Source: a bacterium (GTDB taxonomy: Bacteria; Patescibacteria; JAEDAM01; Absconditabacterales; Absconditicoccaceae). From it: a stretch of 62,807 nt of DNA. Every line of letters begins with the position of its first letter. Position 1 is the first letter of the stretch. Made by a program: the position numbers and the translations under genes. The notes below the pieces were generated by a model that was not told the DNA's origin, did not search any database, and saw only the letters and a program-made list of their open reading frames with translations. Where the stretch lies: assembly GCA_030528665.1 (NCBI GenBank), contig JAUMYK010000003.1, forward strand, positions 1-62,807. The letters run 5' to 3'. Shown here piece by piece: positions 34,395 to 43,520 of this stretch.

Positions 34395-34407
34395 AGTGAC
34401 AGTGTAA

Positions 34408-34575
34408 TTAGTCTAAACGTTTTTTGGCTCGTTCTGTCATACTTTCCTTAAGTAAGATGACTGACCCAAGAAAAAGCATGCCAGTAAGTAAAGAGCTGAT
34501 ACTAAAATCTCTAAAGATAATGAGGAGTATCCCCAGTACCAAGTACATAATTGGAATAAGTGTTTTTGATTTCAT
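34408..34575 (-). CDS. Small two-helix membrane protein
   Basis: 55 residues, too short for most gene callers. Two hydrophobic helices (IPIMYLVLGILLIIF; LLTGMLFLGSVILL) joined by a short RDFS loop and ended by a basic tail (ERAKKRLD). It is bracketed by its own promoter and terminator, strong evidence for a real gene. Function unknown. Confidence 0.65.
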   Translation of the reverse strand: MKSKTLIPIMYLVLGILLIIFRDFSISSLLTGMLFLGSVILLKESMTERAKKRLD

Positions 34576-34602
34576 AGTGTTTTTTATTTTATGTGAGTTG
34601 AT

Positions 34603-34631
34603 ATACTAAGGATATTTATCTTAAATGTCAA
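34603..34631 (-). promoter_or_regulatory. Promoter of the 55-residue protein gene
   Basis: TTGACA-N17-TAGTAT on the minus strand, 28 bp before the ATG. Confidence 0.7.
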
Positions 34632-34688
34632 GAGGAATGCGAAAAAAATGACCTTGTGAGCTTTACTACCAAAAAAATCAGCTTTTTC

Positions 34689-34716
34689 TTGCAATTACAG
34701 AAAAAAATGCTATACT
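34689..34716 (+). promoter_or_regulatory. Promoter of the second hicAB-like operon
   Basis: TTGCAA-N16-TATACT, 34 bp before the ATG. An A-tract/ATCAGC/T-tract motif ends just before the -35 box. Confidence 0.8.
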
Positions 34717-34750
34717 TATCTTGCAATGATTTATGTTCGAGCACTCCAAG

Positions 34751-34987
34751 ATGACCAAACTTGAAAAACTCCTCGAAAAATATAGGCAACATCCTGAAAG
34801 CGTGAGCGCCAAAGAGATGATCAAAATCCTACAGCATCACGGCTATCAAGAAAAGGGTGGGGAGTGAAGTCATACCGTCTATGTCAAAGAAGGCGTAGCC
34901 GAGCACATCGTCTTGGCAGTGCACAACAATAAACTCAAGTATGGATATGCCACCAGATACAAAAAAATTTTATACCCTAATGCGTAA
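34751..34987 (+). CDS. hicA: HicA-like toxin, second copy
   Basis: 78 residues with a UGA-Gly (34865) directly in front of the catalytic-type Ser-His, giving the same GEGSH motif as the first copy (GKGSH). It shares the N-terminal extension (TKLEKLLEKYRQHPESVSA) with the toxin at 8095. The antitoxin ATG follows the TAA directly. Expected role: translation-dependent or -independent mRNA cleavage when the antitoxin is lost. Confidence 0.72.
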
Positions 34988-35512
34988 ATGCAGATGAACT
35001 ATACATACAAAGGCAAGCTCTATCAGTATACGATCGAGGATTTGGGACAATGGGTGGAGGAGATCGAGAGCGACTGGATTCGCATTAGTTGCGAGGAAGT
35101 AGGACTTAAAGCTGAATTTCTCAAGGAAGATCTCCAAGAAGCACTGGAAGTCCTCAAACTCTATATCAATATGAGCCTTGAGGAAGACTATACCAGCACT
35201 GAGATGATCCATGCATTGGGTAGACAGTACAAGGCTAAAATCCATTGGCTCGGCAGACAGCAGGATGGGCAAGTATGGGTCAGGGTCGTATGCAAAGGAG
35301 CCCGCTACCATCAAAAACATCCAAAATCTGATCTGCAAACACTGTTCACTCAGACCCTGCCCGCCTTGATCACTGCGCAACAGGTAGAGAGAAAGACCGC
35401 GAGCTTTCAGATCAGACTGACCCCCTCGGAAAAATTGAAAATCAGCACCCTCGCAAAGCAAGCAGGACTCACTATCACAGACTATCTCCTCAAGCAGGCG
35501 CTTCCTGCCTAA
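34988..35512 (+). CDS. HicB-like antitoxin, second copy
   Basis: 174 residues. An N-terminal degenerate HicB-like domain, a middle VWVRVVCKGARY block homologous to the one in the first antitoxin, and a C-terminal ribbon-helix-helix (FQIRLTPSEKLKISTLAK). Starts at the base after the toxin stop. No UGA inside. Likely autoregulates the operon. Confidence 0.6.
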   Translation: MQMNYTYKGKLYQYTIEDLGQWVEEIESDWIRISCEEVGLKAEFLKEDLQEALEVLKLYINMSLEEDYTSTEMIHALGRQYKAKIHWLGRQQDGQVWVRVVCKGARYHQKHPKSDLQTLFTQTLPALITAQQVERKTASFQIRLTPSEKLKISTLAKQAGLTITDYLLKQALPA

Positions 35513-35610
35513 TATTTCTCGTAGGATTGTTAATGCTTTCCTTGCTGAGGCAGGCTGATGAGGGCGAATGATGGCTTTCTCCTAGAGCGGATGTCCCCCT
35601 TTTTTTGCTC

Positions 35611-35697
35611 AAGCAAAAAACTCCTTCCAGTAATCAGGAAGGAGTAGAGAGAGAAGAAATGATGTACAACGAGCACACTATAGAGTGACCCATACGC
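35611..35697 (-). ncRNA. Candidate small RNA (about 85 nt)
   Basis: A minus-strand promoter (35704-35731) is followed about 85 bp later by a terminator hairpin (CTCCTTCC and GGAAGGAG, then TTTTTT). No convincing protein is encoded between them. This is what a short regulatory RNA looks like, but it could be an orphan promoter. Confidence 0.4.
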
Positions 35698-35703
35698 ATT
35701 TTC

Positions 35704-35731
35704 TAATTAGCTATTTTACCAGCAATTGCAA
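35704..35731 (-). promoter_or_regulatory. Promoter of the candidate small RNA
   Basis: TTGCAA-N16-TAATTA on the minus strand. The -35 box and spacer match the genome consensus; the -10 box is weaker. Confidence 0.5.
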
Positions 35732-35792
35732 GAGATTTTTTCCAAAAAAACCAAAAAAGGCTCGGGAAAATCCAAAGCCTTTTGTTGAAATG

Positions 35793-36281
35793 CTAGTATG
35801 CTAGTATCTCAAATGATTTTATATTGGGATCCATGCGAAGTCCCAAGATATGTTGCATACAGCGAGCAGCATAGGAGACTATGATGACCTCTTGACCTTG
35901 CATATCCAGTATCATCCCTCCAAAGGGGAGATACATGATGACTTTCTTGCGTCCTCGATAAAATTGAGGCACCTGCTCCTCATCCTTGTACTCTACAAAG
36001 AGTAGTGAGCCGTGATCGAGCTTCTCTTTCTCTTGAAGCCAGTTGATCTTGTTAGTCTTGAGGCTATAGTACTGCTCTTGATTAGTTTTTGCCATTTCAG
36101 TCCAGTGATTGGACTGAGGACAGATTACACCATTAGCCTGAATATCGCTTTCTCTTGAGTGGATTTCAAGTTCTTTGAGATTGGTGCTAAGTTGTACTTT
36201 TGTGTCCGCTATTCTTCCTTGTTGTGCAATGAAATAATTTTCCAATGCATGTAATACCTGTGTTTTTGTAAGTCCTATCAT
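35793..36281 (-). CDS. Hypothetical protein
   Basis: 162 residues, cytosolic, no UGA. N-terminal helix (TKTQVLHALENYF), then strands in the C-terminal half (KKVIMYLPFGGMILDMQGQEVIIVSYAARC). I do not recognise a family. A strong promoter precedes it. Confidence 0.6.
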   Translation of the reverse strand: MIGLTKTQVLHALENYFIAQQGRIADTKVQLSTNLKELEIHSRESDIQANGVICPQSNHWTEMAKTNQEQYYSLKTNKINWLQEKEKLDHGSLLFVEYKDEEQVPQFYRGRKKVIMYLPFGGMILDMQGQEVIIVSYAARCMQHILGLRMDPNIKSFEILAY

Positions 36282-36308
36282 ATTTAATTTTTTTTATGTT
36301 ACAATGAT

Positions 36309-36336
36309 ACTATATCTTTTCAAAAAAGAAAGTCAA
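36309..36336 (-). promoter_or_regulatory. Promoter of the 162-residue protein gene
   Basis: TTGACT-N16-TATAGT on the minus strand, 28 bp before the ATG. Confidence 0.75.
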
Positions 36337-36468
36337 TATAAAAAATAAAAATTCTGATTTCCAACTTTTTCTTTCTTGGTATCAGAGCGATCTTTCCAGA
36401 TTTAGAATTGACTTTCATCCGAGAGGAAAAGTAATTATTGCCACTTTTATAAAAAACTTATCAAAAAA

Positions 36469-36497
36469 TTGACATTTTTGTATTTTATGGATAAAAT
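36469..36497 (+). promoter_or_regulatory. Promoter of the M23-NlpC gene
   Basis: TTGACA-N17-TAAAAT, 36 bp before the ATG; AGGA lies 8 bp before the ATG as a rare visible ribosome site. Confidence 0.75.
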
Positions 36498-36532
36498 TAG
36501 CACTGTAGTTTTAGTAAACAAAAGGAATAATC

Positions 36533-38389
36533 ATGAGTATGAGATGGCGTAAATACGAGGAACTCAATGCAAATCTCCACAAAAGATTTGGCGCAAGAAT
36601 CCTCAAAAAGCACAACAAAGGAAGAAGGGTGGAGAAAGCTTTTAATCTCTCCAATAAAATCAATCAAAACCTGCTCTATCTAGGAGAAATCTTGATTGTG
36701 GGGATTTTTAGCTTTTCGACGCTGATTTTTGGAAATACCAATAGTACGCCAAATAATACGCAGCTTGTCTATCCTCTGCAAGAGGTCTCAACCCTTGAGT
36801 GTAGAACGCAAGAATGGGCAAACCTCACTGATACCTGTAAACTCAATCTTCCGATTATCAAAAATGCCGATTATGAGGACTACAAACATAATACGACCTA
36901 TACCGATATTTACACGGTACTCTTTGGTGGACATTACAAGGATGGATGGGCAATCAATGAAGGAAGTCACTATGGAATAGATGTTGCCTCTGCTAAAGGG
37001 ACGCCACTCTATGCTATAGCTAATGGTAAGGTCTATTTTGCTGGGCAGCAGGCTGGATATGGTAATGTGGTAAAAATCCAATTTGTCTATAAGGGAACGA
37101 TGTATTTTGCTACATATGGACATATGGATCAGATTCTCGTGCAGACCGGACAGCCAGTATCTAAGGGGCAAAAAATCTGAACCATTGGAAATAGTGGATC
37201 GACGATGGGAGGTTTATGAGGATATCATGTGCATTTTGAGATCAATAAAGGTACTAGTGGAAAACCAGTATATCCCTTTTATAAATGTCCTGATAATAAG
37301 CAGTCTGGTATTGATATTATCAATCAAGGGCTGTGTAGAACAGAGATGTTTCAGTACAATTTGGATCCAATTATCTTTTTGGAGGATGCTCAGGCAACGC
37401 TTCCTCATACTCAAGAGCTAGCACACAATGCTGCACCTACGGTTTCTCTTCAGGAGAGCAATGCTCGTGAACAGCTTCTCCAGATCGCAAAGACCTATCT
37501 CAATAGTCCGTATCTCTTTGGTGGTACTGGAGACCAGCCAGGTGAGCCTATGGACTGTAGTCAGTATACTAAATCAGTTTTTGCTCAGGTGGGGATTGCA
37601 TTAGAGAGAAATTCTGCAGATCAGGCACATATGTTTGCAGCAGGAGGACACTGGTATGAAAGTATTGAGAAAGCAAAGGTAGGAGACCTCGTTTTCTTTC
37701 AAAATACCTATGAAGCTGCCAGTGAAAGAGATATTTCTCATGTGGCAATCTATGCTGGTAATAATCAGCTCATCCATGCCAGTGCAGATAGGGTAAAAAT
37801 TACTCCATTTGATCAGTATTGGAGTGCTCATTTCAAGGGAGTTGGTTCATTCACGCGTTTTGCTCATGCATTCAATCAAGAAAAGGCTGATCGTTCTGAA
37901 GATGCACTACAGGCGATACCAAGCCCTGTATTGCCAGAGCTTATTCCAGCTCCATTAGAAACTCCTGCTCAGGAGCATAATGCTTCCGATCTCGTGAGTG
38001 ATCAAGCAGTACAGAATACGCAAAAAAAGCCTGAAAATCTGATTAGTTTGGATAGTAGTAACCTTGATCCTGTAGGAAGAGAGTTCTTAGAGCAGTGGGA
38101 TATCCGCTTTGTTGGAGAGCTTGCTTCTCAGCTTCAAAAAGGGCAATCAACTTCTTTAAAACTGCAAATTACCAAAAAATCTGATGGTACTCCATTCAAT
38201 GGTGTACTCAAGCAACCGATTATCCTTGTAGCTAATAGTACAAATATTTCAATTGATCCGGTCGCTATCAGTTTGGTACAAGAGGGAGAAGTAGCTATCA
38301 CGCTTCAAGCCAAGCAGTCCTGACCAGTCTATACCGCCATCAATATGGGGCTAAATAAAATGTGAGGACTCAATATGCATGTCTTTTAG
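36533..38389 (+). CDS. Peptidoglycan hydrolase: M23 peptidase plus NlpC/P60
   Basis: 618 residues. A basic N terminus and one membrane helix (about 50-65) are followed by an M23 domain (SHYGIDVAS, YGHMDQ, GYHVHFEI, zinc ligands intact) and an NlpC/P60 domain (MDCSQYTKSVF with the catalytic Cys, GDLVFF, SHVAIYAG with the His), then a C-terminal strand-rich domain. UGA-Gly at 37178 and 37217 fall in and before GYHVHFEI; two more lie near the end. Having both endopeptidase types suggests wall remodelling or attack on a host wall. The latter is inference. Confidence 0.92.
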
Positions 38390-38421
38390 CCACTAGCCCT
38401 ATGATGCGTATAAAGTTCAAA

Positions 38422-38446
38422 GTCCTTCAACTTGAGGGGCTTTTTT
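38422..38446 (+). terminator. Terminator of the M23-NlpC gene
   Basis: GTCCTTCAA and TTGAGGGGC arms with a one-base loop, followed by TTTTTT. Confidence 0.75.
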
Positions 38447-38507
38447 GATAGGCTTTGTATATCTGAAGCTGATTGGGGAAAAGTGCTTCAGGATAGTATG
38501 CTGTTAT

Positions 38508-38639
38508 TCGTCATACTACCTGTCCCGCACAAAGCTGAGGGGAACTTGATTCAGGATATTTACCCTCTGTCCGTCATGCTGAACTTGATTCAGCATCTTA
38601 GCAAGTGGACAAGATTCCGGATCAAGTCCGGAATGACGA
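38508..38639 (+). repeat. Family A repeat, second locus
   Basis: Same build as at 25586: GTCAT..., GTCCCGCACAAAG, GGAACTTGATTCAG, then ATTCCGGATCAAGTCCGGAAT and GACGAG. Confidence 0.8.
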
Positions 38640-38650
38640 GAGAATCCCCA

Positions 38651-38792
38651 CTCCAGTACCAGCAAGTTCCGTAGGTTCCCTTGAAAGAAAGGTGAAAGCC
38701 CAGCGAACGACCCCGGAGCCCACGAAGTGGGAGGGAGTGAGCTTCCGGAGGTAGTCCGTGATAAACAGGTTTACTTACTTGCACTACTGGAG
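38651..38792 (+). repeat. 142-bp element with terminal inverted repeats, copy 1
   Basis: Ends CTCCAGTACCAGCAAGTT and ACTTGCACTACTGGAG are inverted repeats. The core AGCGAACGACC, CGGAGCCCACGAAGTGGG, AGGGAGTGAGCTT matches copy 2 at 46201 closely and the length is identical. Both copies are followed about 45 bp later by a GGCA(A/T)TGCC palindrome in A/T tracts. MITE-like; no transposase is present. Confidence 0.8.
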
Positions 38793-39065
38793 AAAGCGTT
38801 TTTGCGGAATCTTGTCCCGCACTCCGATGCGGGATTTTGGGGCATTGCCAAAAAGTTCGTCGGGTGGTTCAAGGAGGGCGAAGCGCCTCCTTTAACTATC
38901 AAAGGAGAGATTCCGTATCAAGTCCAGAATAACGGGAAGAAATCCTCTTCATTCTTAATTCTCTACCAAAAAAACTCCCCCTGTCCTGCAGACATCCCTC
39001 TCATCGAGAGGAAACCTACAGCACTACTTCTTAACTCTTCACTCTATATTCTGAACTATAAAAGT

Positions 39066-39100
39066 GAGGGAGGTGCTGAGCGGAGCGAGGCGGAGGGAGC
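39066..39100 (+). repeat. Family B repeat, copy 3
   Basis: GAGGGAGGTGCTGAGCGGAG followed by CGAGGCGGAGGGAG. Confidence 0.65.
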
Positions 39101-39242
39101 TTGATTTTCCCCAAACTCCAAACTGGCGAGAACTTGCTCACTACTTTTTCTCTTATCTCAATCCAAATGACGACCTTTTGTACCAAGATGTCCCTATTCT
39201 CCTATCTGTCAAGAGAAAAGTAAAGTCAGCTTTTTCTTTTTT

Positions 39243-39270
39243 TTGCAAATGTTGGTAATTTTGCTATACT
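39243..39270 (+). promoter_or_regulatory. Promoter of the kor genes
   Basis: TTGCAA-N16-TATACT, 33 bp before the ATG at 39304 (18 bp before an alternative ATG at 39289). Confidence 0.8.
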
Positions 39271-39303
39271 TGAGACTGTTTATATTTTATGCTACACACT
39301 ACT

Positions 39304-40971
39304 ATGAAAGTAAGTATCGGATTTTCTGGACCTGCAGGTTCGGGAGTAAATACCGCTGGAATATTTCTCGCAGAAATTCTTGCCCAGAGAGGATTTACCG
39401 TCCACGGAGACAAGGAATACGCCTCGATTATCAAGGGAGATAATAATTGTTTTTTTCTCTACATTTCTGATGAGGAGCAGGTTTTTATTCGTAAGCAGAT
39501 CGATTTTTTTCTTGCCTATGATCCCTATGCGGTCGGCAAAAATGAGTCTATCTATGATCTCAAAAATGTCTTTATGATCAAGGAGGAAAAATGTAAATAC
39601 AAAAATACCTTTACCTTAGGAGCTGCACTCAAACTGCTCAATCTTCCACTCGAAGAAGGAAAAACAATGCTGACTCGCCAGTTTGCGCATAAATCTTTTG
39701 CCCAAGAGGTTATGGATCAGAATTTTGCTGATTTGGAGGCAGGATACGCCTATGCAGAGCAAAGTTGTACCGACAATTGCACGATCTTTGACTGCAATAA
39801 AACCCTCGGCGCTCCCAAACAGTTTATGTATGGAAATGAATGCTTTGCCAAAGGTGCTATGGCTTCTGGATTGGATTTTTATGCAGCTTATCCAATGACA
39901 CCCGCTTCTTCAGTAATCGATGAAGTGGTAAAAAATAAGGAGGTTATTTTCTTTCAATGAGAGGATGAAATCGCCGTGAGTATGGCAATGCTATGAGCCA
40001 AATTTGCTGGGAAAAGAGCAATGTGTGGAACCAGTGGTGGAGGATTTGCACTGATGAGTGAATCAATTTCCTTTTCCCATCAGGCGGAAATCGGTGGAGT
40101 TTATCTCCTTTCTCAGAGAGATGGACCAAGTACGGGAACGCCAACTTTTACGGGACAGAGTGATCTCAATTACGCTTTGCATGCAAGTTTTGGAGATACG
40201 AAACCAATAGTATTTTATCCCTCAAGCTTTGAAGAAGCCTATACTTTCGCAGGTAAGGCACTCAACTGGTCTGATCACTACCAACACCCCGTTATCCTGC
40301 TCAGTGATAAACAGCTCTCTGAGTCCTATCTCACTATAGATCCTACTACACTGAGAGCTGAACCGATCCAGAGAGGAAAAATGTTTGAAAAATCTGACTC
40401 CGACACCGATACTTTCAAAAGATACGAACTCACCTCTGATGGGATTTCAACCTATTCGATCCCAGGACAGGAAAAAGCAACCTTTATCGCTACCTCTTAC
40501 GAACACGACGAATACGGTGCTACCAATGAAGAACCGACTATGAAAGGTAAAATGAGTGCTAAAAGATTTGAGAAGCTCGCAACTTTTATCCAGCAGGAAT
40601 TTACTGAGGATTTTTATGGCTATGAAATTGTCAATCCAGATGCTGAAAAATTCTTCATCACAATGGGAATCAATCGCTATGCTATTGAGCAGGTAATTCA
40701 GGGTAGACCAGACTTTGGCTTGATGGTTATCAAATGCCTTGCTCCTTTCGATCCAAGACTCAAAGCCTTCTTGGATGAGCATAAAAACAGGATCAAAAGC
40801 CTGACCTTTGTGGAAATGAATCAGAGTGGGATTCTAGAAGACCTCGTCCGCAAAGAATGTGAACTCTACGGTGACTGGTCAGCTAAAATTTCGCATCAGA
40901 GAAAAGTTACACTCTATCCTATCTTTGAAGAAGACATAGCATTAGAATTAATAAGGAACAATGAAAGATAG
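39304..40971 (+). CDS. korA: 2-oxoacid:ferredoxin oxidoreductase, fused gamma-alpha subunit
   Basis: 555 residues; UGA-Gly at 39958 and 39994. The N-terminal third is the gamma domain (GFSGPAGSGVNTAG), followed by the alpha part (YPMTPASSV, GEDEIAVSMAMLGA with both Gly from UGA, TSGGGFALM, RDGPSTGTPT). It oxidises a 2-oxoacid (2-oxoglutarate or a relative) with CoA and reduces ferredoxin, together with KorB at 41448. Fused gamma-alpha is known in bacterial KorAB. Substrate specificity cannot be read from sequence. Confidence 0.88.
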
Positions 40972-41021
40972 ATGATTGAAGTACAATCAAAAGCAACTTT
41001 TACTTTATTTCTTTATAAGAG

Positions 41022-41378
41022 ATGGTTGTTGATTTACCAATAAGAAGTAAGAAATTTGGAATTTCTATTGCACAATACTATGTCTCTTTGAAAGAAAAAA
41101 AATACTATGAAGTAGCTTCTCAACTTTTTAGAAGTGGAACAAGTATTGGTGCTAATATAGTTGAAGCTCAAAGTGCAATTTCGAAGAAAGAATTTATTGT
41201 AAAAATGCAAATTGCTTTAAAAGAATGAGAAGAAAGTTTATATCGATTTGATATTTTGGAACATTGATTTTGAGAAGAGGTACAAGATTTAAAAAATGAG
41301 TGTAAAGAGCTTGTAAAAATTTTAGTTGCTATATTGAAAAAAACAAAAAATAATATGAAATTGGAAAAAAAATACTAA
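41022..41378 (+). CDS. Four-helix bundle protein (S23-type)
   Basis: 118 residues; three UGA-Gly close to one another (41226, 41262, 41268). The pattern LFRSGTSIGANIVEAQSA is the signature of the S23/four-helix bundle family, whose genes were first seen within 23S rRNA intervening sequences and are common in CPR. Its codon use is more AT-rich than that of its neighbours, and it sits between korA and korB, which suggests insertion into that operon. Molecular role unknown. Confidence 0.85.
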
Positions 41379-41447
41379 ATATTACTTCTTATTTATCGAG
41401 AGTCAAAAAATTGTTAATTGCTAACTTTTAATTTTTAATTGTGAAGT

Positions 41448-42050
41448 ATGAGACATAATACCAATAAAATTCAACGATGTCCAGGATGTGGAGACTTTCT
41501 CATCCATCTTGCACTCAAACAAGCCCTTGCTGAACTCAAAATCCCTACCCATCAAACCGTAGTCGTTACGGGGATTGGTTGTAATAGTAAGATGAGCCAA
41601 TATATGGAGGGCTATGGAGCAGAAACCCTGCATGGAAGGGGAATCCCTTTTGCTACTGGAGTAAAGCTGGCTAATCCTGAGCTTACGGTGATCTCAGTTT
41701 CAGGAGATGGAGATACTTATGGTATCGGAATCGGTCATCTTATCCATGCTGCGAGGAGAAATCTCCCTTTTGTGCATATCACCTGTGACAACCAAAACTA
41801 TGCACTTACCACAGGACAGGCTTCTTGTACGACTCCGCTCGGTGCCAAGACCAAGACTACACCTAGTGGAAATACCGTTGCTCCGATGCATCCCGTTCAA
41901 CTCGTTGAACTCGCTGGTTGTAAATTTGTAAGAACGGTTCCTGACAAGGATATCAAAGGACTCAAGGAAACGATTATGGAAGCGATCCAGTTTGAGGGCT
42001 TTGCTCATATCAATGTTCAACAGTCTTGTCCAAGCTGGAAGAGATGGTAA
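41448..42050 (+). CDS. korB: 2-oxoacid:ferredoxin oxidoreductase, beta subunit
   Basis: 200 residues. The TPP-binding beta subunit: CPGCGDF, GIGCNS, TLHGRGIPFATG, then SGDGDTYGIGIGH and NQNYALTTGQASCTTP. It lacks most of the C-terminal extension of longer KorB proteins (often 270 or more), so it is a short form; it ends cleanly with TAA. Partner of the fused subunit at 39304. Confidence 0.88.
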   Translation: MRHNTNKIQRCPGCGDFLIHLALKQALAELKIPTHQTVVVTGIGCNSKMSQYMEGYGAETLHGRGIPFATGVKLANPELTVISVSGDGDTYGIGIGHLIHAARRNLPFVHITCDNQNYALTTGQASCTTPLGAKTKTTPSGNTVAPMHPVQLVELAGCKFVRTVPDKDIKGLKETIMEAIQFEGFAHINVQQSCPSWKRW

Positions 42051-42107
42051 AACTAGCTGCATACCCCTCTTTTGTATAAGAAAAAAAGAAAAAAAACTGA
42101 ATTTCCC

Positions 42108-42135
42108 TTGCATTTCTCCCCCAAAACACTATACA
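42108..42135 (+). promoter_or_regulatory. Promoter of the 151-residue protein gene
   Basis: TTGCAT-N16-TATACA, 31 bp before the ATG. Confidence 0.7.
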
Positions 42136-42166
42136 CTACAACCCAAAAATAAAAAAAATTAAATAT

Positions 42167-42622
42167 ATGAAAGTAGTAGTAAAGGCGACTAAAAAAATTG
42201 TCGCAAAATTTAGAAAAAACAGTCAGGAACAAAACCCCAATCTTTCTCCAATGCAGGTCTTGATTGACCGTTTAGAGGAAAGAAAACCCTCTACACAGTC
42301 GCATCAAAAAATGCAGGAGAAAAATGTCTGGTACTTAGGGCAGATGCTAGCTTCACTTCGGGAGGAATATAAGCTAACTGAGCAGCAGTATGATGAGCTT
42401 TGTCGCAAGCTCGCTTCTCTCTTAGATCAGTCTTTGATTGATCTTAGGCACTGTATTCTTCCTCTGAGTGAAGATGCTTTGATTAACATCAAATGCCTGA
42501 GGGATTTTGGTCCTAGGTTTACCTATGAAGTGGATTTTAATGGGCGTGTATACCACGCAACCGTTGAAAAAACTTTTCAGCCTGTAAGGCGATTAGACAA
42601 GTTGGTTCCCCATTTTGTCTAG
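42167..42622 (+). CDS. Hypothetical protein
   Basis: 151 residues with a very basic N terminus (KVVVKATKKIVAKFRKN), a helical middle and a strand-rich C terminus (FTYEVDFNGRVYHATVEKTF). Own promoter and terminator. The basic start could bind nucleic acid; no family recognised. Confidence 0.6.
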   Translation: MKVVVKATKKIVAKFRKNSQEQNPNLSPMQVLIDRLEERKPSTQSHQKMQEKNVWYLGQMLASLREEYKLTEQQYDELCRKLASLLDQSLIDLRHCILPLSEDALINIKCLRDFGPRFTYEVDFNGRVYHATVEKTFQPVRRLDKLVPHFV

Positions 42623-42628
42623 TCAATG

Positions 42629-42659
42629 AAAGAGTTCAGGATTTTCCTAACTCTTTTTT
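42629..42659 (+). terminator. Terminator of the 151-residue protein gene
   Basis: AAAGAGTT and AACTCTTT arms followed by T. Confidence 0.8.
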
Positions 42660-42776
42660 CTTTTGTCTCCATTTCGCATACCAAGGGGAGGATCGAGCGA
42701 GTATGAGAAAGCCTTGAAAACGCTCTCCAAAACCCTAGACTAAAATCAGTATTTTAAAACTTTTTTCCCTTAGATA

Positions 42777-43520
42777 ATGCAACTTTTTATCTGTCCTAAT
42801 CTCCATCTCCAGGGACAGCTCCTGACTATCAAAAATCATCCAGAACTTGTCCGCCAGCTCAGAAAAGTGCTGAGAGCAAAGCCCGGCTATCGCTTTCTGG
42901 TGCAATATCTGAACACAAACACGAGGTATCAAGTGCTTCTTCAGGATCGAACAGACACGCAGGTTACAGCTACCCTCGAAGCGATACTGACTCCACCTCT
43001 GGAGCTGAGAAAAACCGCAATGGCAATCGCCCTGCCCAACAAGCGAGAAAAACTTGAACTCATCGTACAAAAACTCACAGAAATCTGAATTACTACCATC
43101 TATCTTCGAGCTGCAGAGAGATCAGTCCTCAAAACCCTTCCTCCTCAAAAATATGATAGACTTCAAAAAATTATGCTTGAAGCGCTTGAGCAGTCCTACG
43201 GTTGGCAGCTTCCTCAGCTACAGATGCTAACAGATTGGCAACAGATTGCTCAGGAGTATCAGCTGAGAGTCTTTGATCTTCCAGAATCCAATACCCCTCC
43301 TGCCTCTTGTATGCACAAGCATCAAAAATCTGATCTTCCACCCTTGGGTATCATAGGTCCAGAGTGAGGTCTGACAAACAGAGATTATGCCCTGTGGCAG
43401 GGGAGTATGCAGAGATTTGCACTTGGAACTTCAGTATTGAGGATGGAAACCGCAGCTATTATCGGTGCTTGGAGTTTGCACAATAATGTCTCCGCATCCT
43501 ATGAATGTTTTATTTGATAG
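42777..43520 (+). CDS. rsmE: 16S rRNA m3U1498 methyltransferase RsmE
   Basis: 247 residues. A PUA-like N-terminal domain is followed by a SPOUT domain with the knot motif IIGPEGGL and LGTSVLRMETAAI. The second Gly of GPEGG is a UGA (43365), one of the best recoding proofs. UGA also at 43086 and just before the TAG. The enzyme methylates U1498 in 16S rRNA. TAG is followed directly by the ATG of the next gene. Confidence 0.93.

Larger units (their letters stand above)
38390..39303. other. 914-bp gene-free, repeat-rich region
   Basis: Contains a terminator (38422-38446), a family A copy (38508-38639), a 142-bp element (38651-38792), small palindromes at 38814-38833, 38835-38856 and 38870-38891, a family B copy (39066-39100) and the kor promoter. 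A 125-codon frame at 38727-39104 is translation of repeats and is not counted as a gene. Confidence 0.7.

Noticed and set aside
38727..39104. 125-codon open frame
   Set aside because: It spans the 142-bp element and family B repeat. Its residues simply translate those repeats (SEGGAERSEAEGA) and no promoter matches it.
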